Assembly (NCBI RefSeq): GCF_050789285.1 | Contig: NZ_JBOUVX010000002.1 | Location: 310,001-374,000 of the forward strand | Length of the DNA: 64,000 nucleotides | Direction of reading: 5' to 3' | Source: CAVPWP01 sp050789285 | GTDB lineage: Bacteria > Pseudomonadota > Alphaproteobacteria > Rhodobacterales > Rhodobacteraceae | Shown: piece by piece, positions 1 to 8,729 of the stretch | Layout of the letters: each line of letters starts with the position of its first letter | Numbering within the stretch: position 1 is the stretch's first letter | Notes under the pieces: generated by a model | Database searches by the model: none | What the model was told of the DNA's origin: nothing | What the model saw: the letters and a program-made list of their open reading frames with translations, nothing else | Position numbers and translations under genes: made by a program

Positions 1-583
1 CGCCCGTCTTGCTGGGATATTCTTCGCAGTCGAAGGTGAAGGTTTCAAGCGTGGCTGCGACCTCGTCGCGATGGCGCGCGCCCTTCGGAAAAAGGCAGAT
101 CCCGCCGGGCGCAAGATGACGCTCGGCCATGCCCAGAAGATCGGCAAGCGGGGCAAGCGCCCGCGCCGACAGAACATCCGCCCCGCAAGGCTCGGCCGAT
201 TCGATCCGGGCGGCCAGGACGTCTGCCTGCGTCTCCGTCTGGCGGCACACGGCGCGCAGGAACTCGGCCTTGCGTTGGTCGGACTCCACCAGGCGGACCT
301 TCAGCTCCGGTCGGGATTCGGTCGCCAGAATCGCAATAACGAGGCCGGGAAACCCTGCCCCCGACCCCAGATCGCACCAACGCCGCGCCGATTGAGGGGC
401 GAGGCTCAGAAGCTGGGCCGAGTCCAGGAAATGGCGCGCCCAGGCCGCATCCAGCGTTCCGCGTGAGACAAGATTTATGTGCTTGCCCCACTTTTGCAGC
501 AAATCGTGGTAGGTCGACAGGCGGGCGAGCGTTTCACGTGAAACATCCACCTGCGCGGCGAAGGCCGCTGCGCCGTCCGTCAT
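1..583 (-). CDS. rsmG: 16S rRNA (guanine-N7) methyltransferase RsmG, partial
   Basis: Methylates N7 of a guanine in the 530 loop of 16S rRNA using S-adenosylmethionine. The reverse strand reads MTDGAAAFAAQVDVSRETL at the start, then the RsmG segments LQKWGKHINLVS, RHFLDSAQLL and the SAM-binding loop WCDLGSGAGFPGLVIAI (about residues 69-85). The C-terminus lies beyond base 1, so about 194 residues are visible. The ATG overlaps the mnmG stop as ATGA (580-583), the usual mnmG-rsmG coupling near alphaproteobacterial origins. In the GC-rich DNA a shadow frame at 45-491 is also open, but it has no family similarity. Confidence 0.93.
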   Translation of the reverse strand, partial: MTDGAAAFAAQVDVSRETLARLSTYHDLLQKWGKHINLVSRGTLDAAWARHFLDSAQLLSLAPQSARRWCDLGSGAGFPGLVIAILATESRPELKVRLVESDQRKAEFLRAVCRQTETQADVLAARIESAEPCGADVLSARALAPLADLLGMAERHLAPGGICLFPKGARHRDEVAATLETFTFDCEEYPSKTG

Positions 584-2445
584 GCCGACTTTCGCCGCGC
601 CTGGCGAAGCTTTGCAAGGATCAGCGTCAGGGCCGCGGGCGTCATCCCCTCGACACGGCCCGCTTGGGCAAGCGTTGCCGGGCGGATGCGCGTCAACTTC
701 TGCTTCAGCTCGTTCGACAGGCCCGACAGCGGCATGAAGTCGAAATCCTCGGGGATTGCCTCGGCCTCGTCCCGACGCATCGCCTCGACGTCGCGCTTCT
801 GGCGGTCGGTATACTTGGCATAAAGCGCGTCGCGGGCGATCTGCTCGCGGATGTCAGGATCGATTTCGGACAACGACGCGTCCAGGGAAAGAAGCGACGA
901 GAACTCGACATCGGGCAGGCCAAGCGCGTCAATGGCCGTGCGGCGCGGCCCATCGGGCGACAGGTTCACGCCCGCCCCCGCAAGTTCGCGCGCCGTCCAG
1001 GACATCGCCTCGAGTCTTCGGCGCGCGGCCGACAGTCGGCCCATCTTTGCGTCGAACGCGATCTTGCGAGATTCGCTCACACACCCCAGGGACAGACCAA
1101 TGGGCGTCAGCCGCTGGTCGGCGTTGTCGGCGCGAAGCGACAGACGGAACTCCGCGCGCGAGGTGAACATGCGGTAGGGCTCGGTCACGCCCCGGGTGAC
1201 AAGGTCATCGATCATTACGCCGATGTACGATTCCGATCGCTGGAAAATGGCCGGCTCACGACCCAAAATATTGAGGGCGGCATTGATGCCAGCCACGATA
1301 CCTTGCGCGCCGGCCTCTTCGTACCCGGTCGTTCCATTGATCTGGCCCGCCAGGAAAAGGCCCGGGACATCGCGCGGTTCCAGCGTTCGCCGCAGGGCGC
1401 GTGGATCGACGTAATCGTATTCGATCGCGTAACCCGGCTGCAGGATGGCTGCGTGTTCAAGCCCGTGGATCGAATGAACGTAATCCTCCTGAACCTCGGC
1501 CGGAAGCGAGGTCGAGATGCCATTCGGGTAGACCGTGTGGTCGTCCAGCCCCTCTGGCTCGAGAAAGACCTGGTGCGACGGCTTGTCGGCAAACCGAACG
1601 ACCTTGTCTTCGATCGACGGACAATATCGCGGCCCGACGCCGTCGATATGGCCGCCATACATGGCGGACCGCCCCAGGTTCTCGCGAATGATGTCGTGGG
1701 TGCGTTCGTTGGTGTGGGTGATCCCGCAGGCGATCTGCCGGGCCACCGGACCACGCGACAGGAACGAAAACATCGCGGGCTCCTCGTCGCCCGGCTGCAT
1801 TTCCAGACGGTCCCAGTCGATCGTCCGACCATCAAGGCGCGGCGGCGTCCCCGTCTTCAGCCGCCCCAAGGGAAGGCCGAAGCTATCGATTCGCTCAGCC
1901 AGCCGCACCGCCGGGGCATCGCCCATCCGCCCGCCCGGGCGCCGCTCGTCCCCGATGTGGATGACGCCCCGCAGGAACGTTCCCGTGGTCAGCACCACCG
2001 CTCCAGCGCGAAGCGCCGATCCGTCCGCCAACTCGATCCCGGCGACGGCATTGCTCTCTATGAGAAAATCGACCGCCTCGCCCTCGATCACCTCGAGGCC
2101 CGGCGTTGCGGCCAAATGGCGCTGCACCGCCTGGCGATACAGCTTGCGATCCGCCTGCGCCCGCGGGCCCTGAACTGCTGGACCTTTGCGACGATTGAGA
2201 AGCCGGAACTGTATCCCGGCCTCGTCCGCGGCCCGTCCCATGATGCCGTCGAGGGCGTCGATTTCGCGGACAAGATGGCCCTTGCCAAGCCCCCCGATCG
2301 CGGGGTTGCAGGACATGACCCCTATGCCATCGCGCTTGAGCGTCACCAGAGCGACGCGCACGCCCATGCGGGCCGCTGCATCCGCAGCCTCGGCGCCGGC
2401 ATGGCCGCCGCCGATCACGATGACGTCGAAATCGCGGTGTTTCAC
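580..2445 (-). CDS. mnmG: tRNA uridine-5-carboxymethylaminomethyl modification enzyme MnmG (GidA)
   Basis: FAD-dependent partner of MnmE. The MnmEG complex builds the 5-carboxymethylaminomethyl group on wobble uridine of several tRNAs. At 621 residues it has the normal family length. The N-terminus has the dinucleotide-binding motif VIVIGGGHAGAEAADAA (residues about 9-25). Family signatures CNPAIGGLGKGHLVREID and GLFLAGQINGTTGYEEA are intact, and the C-terminal helical MnmE-binding part is present (ILAKLRQARRKSA at the end). It sits 11 bases downstream of mnmE and overlaps rsmG by 4 bases, so the three probably form one transcript running away from the candidate origin. Confidence 0.97.
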   Translation of the reverse strand: MKHRDFDVIVIGGGHAGAEAADAAARMGVRVALVTLKRDGIGVMSCNPAIGGLGKGHLVREIDALDGIMGRAADEAGIQFRLLNRRKGPAVQGPRAQADRKLYRQAVQRHLAATPGLEVIEGEAVDFLIESNAVAGIELADGSALRAGAVVLTTGTFLRGVIHIGDERRPGGRMGDAPAVRLAERIDSFGLPLGRLKTGTPPRLDGRTIDWDRLEMQPGDEEPAMFSFLSRGPVARQIACGITHTNERTHDIIRENLGRSAMYGGHIDGVGPRYCPSIEDKVVRFADKPSHQVFLEPEGLDDHTVYPNGISTSLPAEVQEDYVHSIHGLEHAAILQPGYAIEYDYVDPRALRRTLEPRDVPGLFLAGQINGTTGYEEAGAQGIVAGINAALNILGREPAIFQRSESYIGVMIDDLVTRGVTEPYRMFTSRAEFRLSLRADNADQRLTPIGLSLGCVSESRKIAFDAKMGRLSAARRRLEAMSWTARELAGAGVNLSPDGPRRTAIDALGLPDVEFSSLLSLDASLSEIDPDIREQIARDALYAKYTDRQKRDVEAMRRDEAEAIPEDFDFMPLSGLSNELKQKLTRIRPATLAQAGRVEGMTPAALTLILAKLRQARRKSA

Positions 2446-2456
2446 GTGAAACGCCC

Positions 2457-3746
2457 CTATTTGCCCAGGCAGAAGCTTGCGAAGATTTCGTCGAGGATAT
2501 GCTCTACATCCACGCGTCCGACAAGTGAGTCGAGCGAACGAATTGCCGTGCGAAGCTCTTCCGCCGCAAGTTCCGACCGTTCCGGGCCATGAAGAAGTTC
2601 GTCCTTCGCCAACGTCAGCGCCCCGATTGCACGTTCAATGGCGACCCGGTGCCGCTCGCGCGTTGCCGTCGCCACGCCTGAGGCGCGCACCTCGAGCCGG
2701 GACACGATCATCTCGACCAGGCGGTCAAGGCCAACCCCCGTCAAGCCCGAGATCGCAAGCCCCCCCTGCCGCCCCAGATCTGCCTTGCCGACCGCAACGA
2801 TATCGTCGCCGGTCGGGGCCAAAAGCGGATCCTCGTCGTTCGCCTCCTTGAGGATGACTCGCAGATCGGCCAGTTTCGCGCGCTCGATCGCGCGCTTCAC
2901 GCCAAGTCCCTCGACGACATCCTGCGTTTCGCGCAAGCCTGCCGTATCAAGAACCGTGACCGGAAGACCGTGCAGGTCCATTCGAACCTCGATCACGTCG
3001 CGCGTGGTCCCCGCTATGTCCGAGGTGATGGCGGCCTCGCGCCCCGCCAAAGCGTTGAGCAAGGTCGACTTGCCCACATTCGGCGGGCCGACGATCGCCA
3101 CCTCGAACCCCTCGCGGATGCGTTCGGCAACGGCGGCGCCATCGGCCTCGCGCTGAAGGGCGCTCATCACACGGCCGATCAAGGCGTCCACCTCGGGGGT
3201 GACGTCGACCGGCACATCTTCGTCCGCGAAATCGATCGTCGCCTCAAGAAGCGCGGCGGCGCGGATCAGATCGGTCCGCCACCCCTCGGCCGCCCGCCCC
3301 AGGGCGCCGGACAGGACGCGCAGGGCCTGCTGTCGTTGACCTTCGGTTTCGGCATCGATGAGGTCGGCCAGGCCTTCGACCTGGGCAAGATCCAGGCACT
3401 CGTTTTCCAGCGCACGGCGGGTGAACTCGCCAGGCTCGGCCAGTCTCAGCCCCTCCATGTCGCCCAGAACGCGCAATACGGCGCGAACCGTTGCAAGGCT
3501 TCCGTGAAGATGCAGTTCGACGACGTCTTCCCCGGTGAAGCTGTGGCCGGCCCGAAACGGCAGCACCAGCGCCTCGTCCAGGGCCATGCCGTCTGCGGCC
3601 GTCAGTCGGCGGAGCGCCGTTTGGCGGGCCGGCGGCAGGTCGCCCGCCAGGGCCGCGGCCGCCGTCCAGGACCGTGGCCCCGAGATACGAACGACCGCAA
3701 CCCCGGCCTTACCACGCGCGCTGGCCAGGGCAAAGATCGTGTCCAT
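2457..3746 (-). CDS. mnmE: tRNA modification GTPase MnmE (TrmE)
   Basis: GTPase partner of MnmG in wobble-uridine modification; it also binds the formyl-folate one-carbon donor through its N-terminal domain. At 429 residues it is slightly shorter than the E. coli protein. MDTIFALASARGKAGVAVVRISG is the typical N-terminus. The G domain (about residues 215-360) shows the P-loop GPPNVGKSTLLN, the TTRDVIEV switch and DTAGLRE. The C-terminal CLGK is the conserved CxGK motif that positions the folate. The G4 guanine-specificity motif reads GKAD rather than N/TKxD (see findings). No clear Shine-Dalgarno sequence is visible before the ATG. rho ends 29 bases upstream. Confidence 0.96.
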   Translation of the reverse strand: MDTIFALASARGKAGVAVVRISGPRSWTAAAALAGDLPPARQTALRRLTAADGMALDEALVLPFRAGHSFTGEDVVELHLHGSLATVRAVLRVLGDMEGLRLAEPGEFTRRALENECLDLAQVEGLADLIDAETEGQRQQALRVLSGALGRAAEGWRTDLIRAAALLEATIDFADEDVPVDVTPEVDALIGRVMSALQREADGAAVAERIREGFEVAIVGPPNVGKSTLLNALAGREAAITSDIAGTTRDVIEVRMDLHGLPVTVLDTAGLRETQDVVEGLGVKRAIERAKLADLRVILKEANDEDPLLAPTGDDIVAVGKADLGRQGGLAISGLTGVGLDRLVEMIVSRLEVRASGVATATRERHRVAIERAIGALTLAKDELLHGPERSELAAEELRTAIRSLDSLVGRVDVEHILDEIFASFCLGK

Positions 3747-3775
3747 GGGATTAACCCATTGATTTCAATAAATAA

Positions 3776-5047
3776 TCAGGTATTCATCGAGTCGAAGAAC
3801 TCGGAATTCGACTTCGTCTGCTTGAGCTTCGAGATCAGGAATTCGATCGCATCGGTCGTCCCCATCGGGTTCAGGATGCGACGGAGGACGTAGGTCTTCT
3901 GAAGATCGGATTTCTCGATGAGAAGATCTTCCTTCCGCGTGCCCGACTTCAGGATATCCATCGCCGGGAACACGCGCTTGTCCGCCACCTTACGGTCAAG
4001 AACGATCTCGGAGTTGCCGGTGCCCTTGAACTCTTCGAAGATCACCTCGTCCATGCGGCTTCCGGTGTCGATCAGCGCGGTCGCGATGATCGTGAGCGAG
4101 CCGCCTTCCTCAATGTTCCGCGCGGCCCCGAAGAAGCGCTTCGGGCGCTGCAGGGCGTTGGCGTCGACGCCGCCGGTCAGCACCTTGCCCGAAGACGGCA
4201 CGACGGTGTTGAACGCGCGCCCCAGACGGGTGATCGAGTCGAGCAGAATGACGACGTCCCGCTTGTGTTCGACAAGACGCTTGGCCTTCTCGATTACCAT
4301 CTCGGCGACGGCGACATGGCGGCTGGCCGGTTCATCGAAGGTCGAGGAAATCACCTCGCCCTTCACCGACCGCTGCATGTCGGTGACCTCTTCAGGACGT
4401 TCGTCGATCAGCAGAACGATCAGGTAGCACTCGGGGTGGTTGACCTCGATCGAGTGGGCGATGTTCTGAAGAAGCACCGTCTTGCCGGTGCGCGGCGGCG
4501 CCACGATCAGGCTTCGCTGCCCTTTGCCGATCGGCGCGACCAGATCGATGATGCGTGCCGACCGGTCTTTGATCGTCGGATCCTCGATCTCCATTTTCAG
4601 CCGCTCATCGGGATAAAGCGGCGTGAGGTTGTCGAAGCTAATCTTGTGGCGCGCCTTTTCAGGGTTCTCGAAGTTGATCTTCTCGACCTTGATCAGCCCG
4701 AAGTACCGCTCGTTGTCGTTCGGTGCCCGGATCACGCCTTCGACCGTATCTCCGGTCCGAAGGCTATACTGCCGGATCATGTCCGGAGAGACATAGATGT
4801 CGTCGGGTCCCGGAAGATAGTTCGCTTCCGGCGACCGCAGGAACCCGAAGCCGTCCTGCAGCACCTCGAGCACGCCATCGCCACCGATGTCCCAGCCTTC
4901 CTCGGCCTGTTCCTTGAGGATCGAGAACATCATGTCGCCCTTGCGCATGGTCGACGCGTTCTCGATTTCAAGCTCCTCGGCCATCGCAAGAAGTTCCTGC
5001 GGGCTCTTGGACTTGAGATCGGCAAGGTTCAGTCGTTCAGCGGTCAT
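3776..5047 (-). CDS. rho: Transcription termination factor Rho
   Basis: Hexameric RNA-dependent ATPase that terminates transcription. I place the start at the ATG at 5047 (MTAERLNLADLKSKSPQEL), preceded by an AGGA-type ribosome binding site, giving 423 residues, the usual proteobacterial length. The frame stays open for a further 33 codons upstream, but that extension (MSAPSGRPAAS...) has no Rho character. Visible are the Rho N-domain, the cold-shock-like RNA-binding fold (DGFGFLRSPEANYLPGPDDIYVS), the P-loop APPRTGKTVLLQ and Walker B VILLDSITRLGRA. The neighbours rho-hemJ upstream of the candidate origin match the alphaproteobacterial arrangement. Confidence 0.96.
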   Translation of the reverse strand: MTAERLNLADLKSKSPQELLAMAEELEIENASTMRKGDMMFSILKEQAEEGWDIGGDGVLEVLQDGFGFLRSPEANYLPGPDDIYVSPDMIRQYSLRTGDTVEGVIRAPNDNERYFGLIKVEKINFENPEKARHKISFDNLTPLYPDERLKMEIEDPTIKDRSARIIDLVAPIGKGQRSLIVAPPRTGKTVLLQNIAHSIEVNHPECYLIVLLIDERPEEVTDMQRSVKGEVISSTFDEPASRHVAVAEMVIEKAKRLVEHKRDVVILLDSITRLGRAFNTVVPSSGKVLTGGVDANALQRPKRFFGAARNIEEGGSLTIIATALIDTGSRMDEVIFEEFKGTGNSEIVLDRKVADKRVFPAMDILKSGTRKEDLLIEKSDLQKTYVLRRILNPMGTTDAIEFLISKLKQTKSNSEFFDSMNT

Positions 5048-5177
5048 CTGGGAGATCCTGCGGGACCTGCGCGCAGGCATGGCGTGCGGCGCGGTCGATA
5101 TCTGGTCGGGAAACGAGGCGGCCGGACGGCCACTCGGCGCCGACATAAGCCGTCAGCGCTGGTTAGTCAATCGCGCG

Positions 5178-5630
5178 TCAGAAAGGCCGTGCGATGACCG
5201 AGACGACGATCACGATCAGAAGAAGCGTCGGCACTTCGTTCATCATCCGGTACTGCCGTCCCGTTCGGGTGTTTGTCCCGGCCACGAAGTCCTTTCGGCG
5301 CGCTGCGCACCACATGTGAAACCACGTCATCGCCAGGATCGAAGCCGCCTTTGTCCAGGGCCAAACCGCACCCCAGTCGACGACACCGGGCGTCATCACC
5401 AGGGCAACCCCGAAAAGCCAGCTGGCAATCATGGAGGGATTCATGATCGCCTTGAGCAAGCGCCGCTCCATCGTCTGGAAAAGGGCATCCGTCTCACCGC
5501 CGGTTCCGACCTTTTCGACGTGATAGACGAAGAGACGAGGAAGATAGAACAGGCCCGCCATCCACGCGATCACCGCGATCACGTGAAGTGTTTTTGTCCA
5601 GGGATAGGCCGCGATCAGAAAGTCGGTCAT
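5178..5630 (-). CDS. hemJ: Protoporphyrinogen IX oxidase HemJ
   Basis: Inner-membrane, oxygen-independent type protoporphyrinogen oxidase that makes protoporphyrin IX, the branch point of haem and bacteriochlorophyll. 150 residues with four predicted membrane segments. Family features seen are LHVIAVIAWMAGLFYLPRLFVYH near the N-terminus (with the conserved histidine), ERRLLKAIMNPSM, and a C-terminal segment with EVPTLLLIVIVVSVI. It is the last leftward gene before the candidate origin and is followed by rho after 130 bases. The product feeds the pigment pathway encoded at the right end of the window. Confidence 0.9.
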   Translation of the reverse strand: MTDFLIAAYPWTKTLHVIAVIAWMAGLFYLPRLFVYHVEKVGTGGETDALFQTMERRLLKAIMNPSMIASWLFGVALVMTPGVVDWGAVWPWTKAASILAMTWFHMWCAARRKDFVAGTNTRTGRQYRMMNEVPTLLLIVIVVSVIARPF

Positions 5631-6021
5631 GCCGCCCGCCTATCGAAAAAAGAAAAGATATGAAAGAAAAGATGATGTGTTTGTATAGGGCGGGGACAAC
5701 TCGGATTTCTAAGTTGTCCACCGCGCTGTCCGCTGGGCGCGCGGCGCGGAAACCTGAGCGCCCGTTCCTCCACATCGTGCGCATTTCACAGGAAAACCAA
5801 AGCTTTACGCGGCGTTCACTGTGAAAAAGCAGGTGGATAACTCTGTCAGATCTCTCTGCTTGCCGAGGGGTCGGGATAACCGCCGAGCGAGTCGCCCACC
5901 GTGGATAAGTTTCACCGGCCGAAAGTGACGCGGACCGCTTTGGTCGATCTTCCCGCTTCCGCTTCTGGACCGCGCCGCCTATTCAGTTGGTCATCACCTG
6001 GTCATCCACAGGTCTGTCCCG
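5631..6021. other. oriC: Candidate chromosomal replication origin (oriC)
   Basis: Gene-free stretch of 391 bases between leftward hemJ and rightward maf. It contains an AT-rich segment at about 5641-5690, unusual in this GC-rich DNA and a possible unwinding element. Four DnaA-box-like 9-mers are visible: TTGTCCACC at 5714-5722 (+), TTATCCACC at 5832-5840 (-), TTATCCACG at 5900-5908 (-) and TCATCCACA at 6002-6010 (+), against the consensus TTATCCACA. Gene polarity diverges exactly here, and the flanks (rsmG-mnmG-mnmE-rho-hemJ and maf-aroE-coaE-dnaQ-secB) match the Caulobacter/Rhodobacterales origin neighbourhood. Divergent promoters for hemJ and maf must also lie here; I did not resolve them. 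Confidence 0.75.
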
Positions 6022-6621
6022 ATGTCCGACCCCCTTGTTCTTGCCTCCGGATCTGAAATCCGGGCTCAGATCCTGCGCCGCGCGGGCGTGGAGATCGAGG
6101 TGCGCCCAGCGCGGATCGACGAGGAAGCGCTTCTCCAGTCCCTTATGGCGGAAGGCGCCCCGCCCCGCGATATCGCCGACGCTCTGGCGGAGACCAAGGC
6201 GCGTCGCGTCGCCGACAAGCTGTCGGGACGTTGGGTCCTTGGGTGTGACCAGGTGCTCGATCTTGATGGCCGGATCCTGTCGAAACCGGCCGATGAAGAC
6301 GAGGCACGCCACCACCTTTCACTTCTGTCGGGACGGACGCACAACCTTTTTTCCGCGGCCGTCCTGTTCGATGGCCCGACGCCGATCTGGCGGCATGTCG
6401 GCCAGACGCGATTGACCATGCGCAGCCTTTCCGACGCCTTTCTTGCCGCCTACGTCACCCGCAACTGGCACAGCATTCGCTCCAGCGTCGGGGGCTACAA
6501 GATCGAGGAAGAGGGAGTGCGTCTTTTTTCCCGCATCGACGGAGATCATTTCACGATCCTTGGTCTGCCGCTCATCGAACTCTTGTCGTTCCTCGTGCTT
6601 CGCGGAAAACTCGCGACATGA
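6022..6621 (+). CDS. maf: Maf-like nucleoside triphosphate pyrophosphatase
   Basis: Hydrolyses non-canonical or modified nucleoside triphosphates to monophosphates, a house-cleaning role (YceF/Maf family). 199 residues, normal length. MSDPLVLASGSEIRAQILRRAG is the substrate-loop start. Other Maf landmarks are ALAETKARRVA, the acidic WVLGCDQVLDLDGRILSKP containing the catalytic aspartate region, LSGRTHNLFSA, and SVGGYKIEEEGVRLF. First gene to the right of the candidate origin. Its stop overlaps the aroE start as ATGA, beginning a tightly packed maf-aroE-coaE-dnaQ operon. Confidence 0.92.
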   Translation: MSDPLVLASGSEIRAQILRRAGVEIEVRPARIDEEALLQSLMAEGAPPRDIADALAETKARRVADKLSGRWVLGCDQVLDLDGRILSKPADEDEARHHLSLLSGRTHNLFSAAVLFDGPTPIWRHVGQTRLTMRSLSDAFLAAYVTRNWHSIRSSVGGYKIEEEGVRLFSRIDGDHFTILGLPLIELLSFLVLRGKLAT

Positions 6622-7454
6622 GCCATGACCGCATTCCTCTGGCCGGTGTCATCGGATCGCCGGTCTCGCATTCGCGCTCGCCGGCGCTGCACACGCATTG
6701 GCTGAAGCGCTACGGAATAGAGGGCTTCTACGTTCCGCTCGACGTGGCGGCGGCCGATCTGGAAGACGCCTTGCGCGCCCTTCCCAAGATGGGCTTCGTC
6801 GGCGCCAACGTGACGATCCCTCATAAGGAGCGGGTGATGAAGCTCGCCGATCTTGTCACCGACCGGGCTGCCGTCATGGGTGCCGCCAACACGCTGATCT
6901 TCCGCGCCGACGGCCGGATTCACGCCGACAACACCGACGGCTACGGCTTTATCGAGAATCTTCGCCAGGGTGCTCCTGGCTGGGATGCGAACGCCGGTCC
7001 GGCGGCCGTGATCGGGGCGGGCGGCGCGGCGCGTGCGGTCATCGCGTCGCTCATCGACGTGGGTGTGACAGAGATCCGCCTGACAAACCGCACCCGCGCC
7101 CGAAGCGATGCCCTTCGGCAGGAGTTCGGAACCAAGGTCAATGTCTACGACTGGGTTCAGGCCGGAAACGCCATCGACGGCGCGGCGACGGTCATCAATG
7201 CAAGCTCGCTGGGCATGGTCGGCAAGCCGGAATTCCGTGTCCCGCTTGACGCGCTGTCGCGGGATGCGGTCGTCACCGATCTTGTCTATGCCCCGCTCGA
7301 GACGACCCTTCTGAAGCACGCCGCGGACATCGGCTGCCGCACGGTGGATGGGCTCGGCATGTTGCTTTACCAGGCGGCCCCCGCCTTCGAACGCTGGTTC
7401 GGCGTGCGCCCGGAAGTCGATGCCGCGGCGCGGGCCGCGGTTCTGGGGGAATGA
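6618..7454 (+). CDS. aroE: Shikimate 5-dehydrogenase AroE
   Basis: NADPH-dependent reduction of 3-dehydroshikimate to shikimate in aromatic amino acid biosynthesis. 278 residues. The shikimate-binding SHSRSPALH is at residues about 15-23. The catalytic lysine lies in NVTIPHKERVM, with the paired aspartate in NTDGYGF. The nucleotide loop is GAGGAARAV, followed by the NADP-phosphate clamp NRTRAR. It overlaps maf and coaE by four bases each, so translational coupling is likely. Confidence 0.95.
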   Translation: MSHDRIPLAGVIGSPVSHSRSPALHTHWLKRYGIEGFYVPLDVAAADLEDALRALPKMGFVGANVTIPHKERVMKLADLVTDRAAVMGAANTLIFRADGRIHADNTDGYGFIENLRQGAPGWDANAGPAAVIGAGGAARAVIASLIDVGVTEIRLTNRTRARSDALRQEFGTKVNVYDWVQAGNAIDGAATVINASSLGMVGKPEFRVPLDALSRDAVVTDLVYAPLETTLLKHAADIGCRTVDGLGMLLYQAAPAFERWFGVRPEVDAAARAAVLGE

Positions 7455-8050
7455 CGCGACCGTTCGTTCTTGGTCTGACCGGCTCGATCGGAATGGGCAA
7501 GTCGACCACGGCCCGGATGTTCGCCGACGAAGGCATCCCGGTCTGGGATGCCGATGCCGCCGTCGCCCGGCTCTACGATTCCGGTGGCGCCGCGGTTCCA
7601 GTGATCGGCGCCTTGCGACCCCAGGCGGTTATCGACGGCCGGGTCGACCGCGCAGCCCTGAAGGCCTGGATCGCGTCAGACCCCGCAGCGCTTGGCCGGA
7701 TCGAAAAGGCGGTGCACCCGCTTGTGGCCGCGGACCGCGCCGCGTTCCTTGCCACGGCCGCAGCGCCGATCGTCCTTCTCGATATTCCCCTTCTCTACGA
7801 GATCGGCGCTGATGCGATGGCGGATGCCGTCGTGGTTGTGTCCGCCCCGCCGGACATTCAGCGCGACCGCGTGCTGTCCCGCCCGGGAATGACGGTCGAT
7901 CAATTCGATACGATCCTCGCGCGCCAGATGCCCGATGCGGAAAAACGCGCCCGTGCCGATTATGTGATCGCCACCACCGGGCTTGAGGACGCGCGATCCG
8001 GCGTGCAGTCTGTGCTTGAGGATGTGAAAAGAAAGCTCTCCCATGCGTGA
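7451..8050 (+). CDS. coaE: Dephospho-CoA kinase CoaE
   Basis: Final step of coenzyme A synthesis: ATP-dependent phosphorylation of dephospho-CoA. 199 residues. P-loop LTGSIGMGKSTTARMF at residues 9-24. DADAAVARLY, ivLLDIPLLYE and the lid DRVLSR are family landmarks. The start overlaps aroE by four bases (ATGA) and the stop overlaps dnaQ by eight bases. Confidence 0.95.
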   Translation: MTRPFVLGLTGSIGMGKSTTARMFADEGIPVWDADAAVARLYDSGGAAVPVIGALRPQAVIDGRVDRAALKAWIASDPAALGRIEKAVHPLVAADRAAFLATAAAPIVLLDIPLLYEIGADAMADAVVVVSAPPDIQRDRVLSRPGMTVDQFDTILARQMPDAEKRARADYVIATTGLEDARSGVQSVLEDVKRKLSHA

Positions 8051-8729
8051 GATCGTGCTTGATACCGAAACCACGGGGCTTGACCCCGAGTCGGGGGACC
8101 GTCTGGTCGAGATCGGCGGCGTCGAGCTGTTCAACCACATGCCGACGGGCCGGACCTATCACCAGTACATCAACCCCGAACGCGCCATGTCGGCCGAAGC
8201 ATTCGCTGTCCACGGCCTTGGGGACGATTTCCTGCGCGACAAGCCGGTGTTCCGCGCCGTCGTCGACGAATTCCTTGCCTTCCTCGAGGATGCGACGCTG
8301 GTGATCCATAACGCCAGCTTCGACATGAAATTCATCAATGCCGAGCTTGGCTGGCTTGGGCGTCCAGGGATCCCCTTCGACCGTGCGATCGACACACTTG
8401 CCATCGCGCGAAAGAAATTCCCCGGTTCTCCGGCGTCGCTTGACGCTCTCTGCCGCCGCTTCGGCATCGATAACTCCGCCCGCACCCTGCACGGCGCATT
8501 GCTCGACAGTCAGATCCTCGCCGAGATCTATCTCGAGCTGATCGGTGGGCGGCAGCCCGGACTCGTTCTTTCAGCGACCGAAACGCGGGCCGAGATCTCG
8601 GTCGGAGCGGGGCGGCTTGGGCCACGGCCCCGCCCGCTCGCCCCGCGCCTGACGGAAGAGGAGGCCGCCGCCCACGCCCGCTTCGTCGGCGCACTTGGCG
8701 ACGACGCCGTGTGGAAACGGTTCAGCTAA
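8043..8729 (+). CDS. dnaQ: DNA polymerase III epsilon subunit (3'-5' proofreading exonuclease)
   Basis: Proofreading subunit of the replicative polymerase. 228 residues. DEDDh exonuclease motifs are complete: ExoI VLDTETTGLDPESGD (residues 5-19), ExoII HNASFDMKFINAELG, and ExoIII with the catalytic histidine in LHGALLDSQILAEIYLEL. The C-terminal part (after about residue 185), proposed in the family to contact the alpha subunit, is short and Ala/Arg-rich. Last gene of the operon. Its end overlaps the convergent secB end by 8 bases (8722-8729). Confidence 0.95.
   Translation: MREIVLDTETTGLDPESGDRLVEIGGVELFNHMPTGRTYHQYINPERAMSAEAFAVHGLGDDFLRDKPVFRAVVDEFLAFLEDATLVIHNASFDMKFINAELGWLGRPGIPFDRAIDTLAIARKKFPGSPASLDALCRRFGIDNSARTLHGALLDSQILAEIYLELIGGRQPGLVLSATETRAEISVGAGRLGPRPRPLAPRLTEEEAAAHARFVGALGDDAVWKRFS

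Noticed and set aside
45..491. 148-codon frame on the minus strand inside rsmG
   Set aside because: It is a shifted frame of rsmG, whose own frame contains the methyltransferase motifs.
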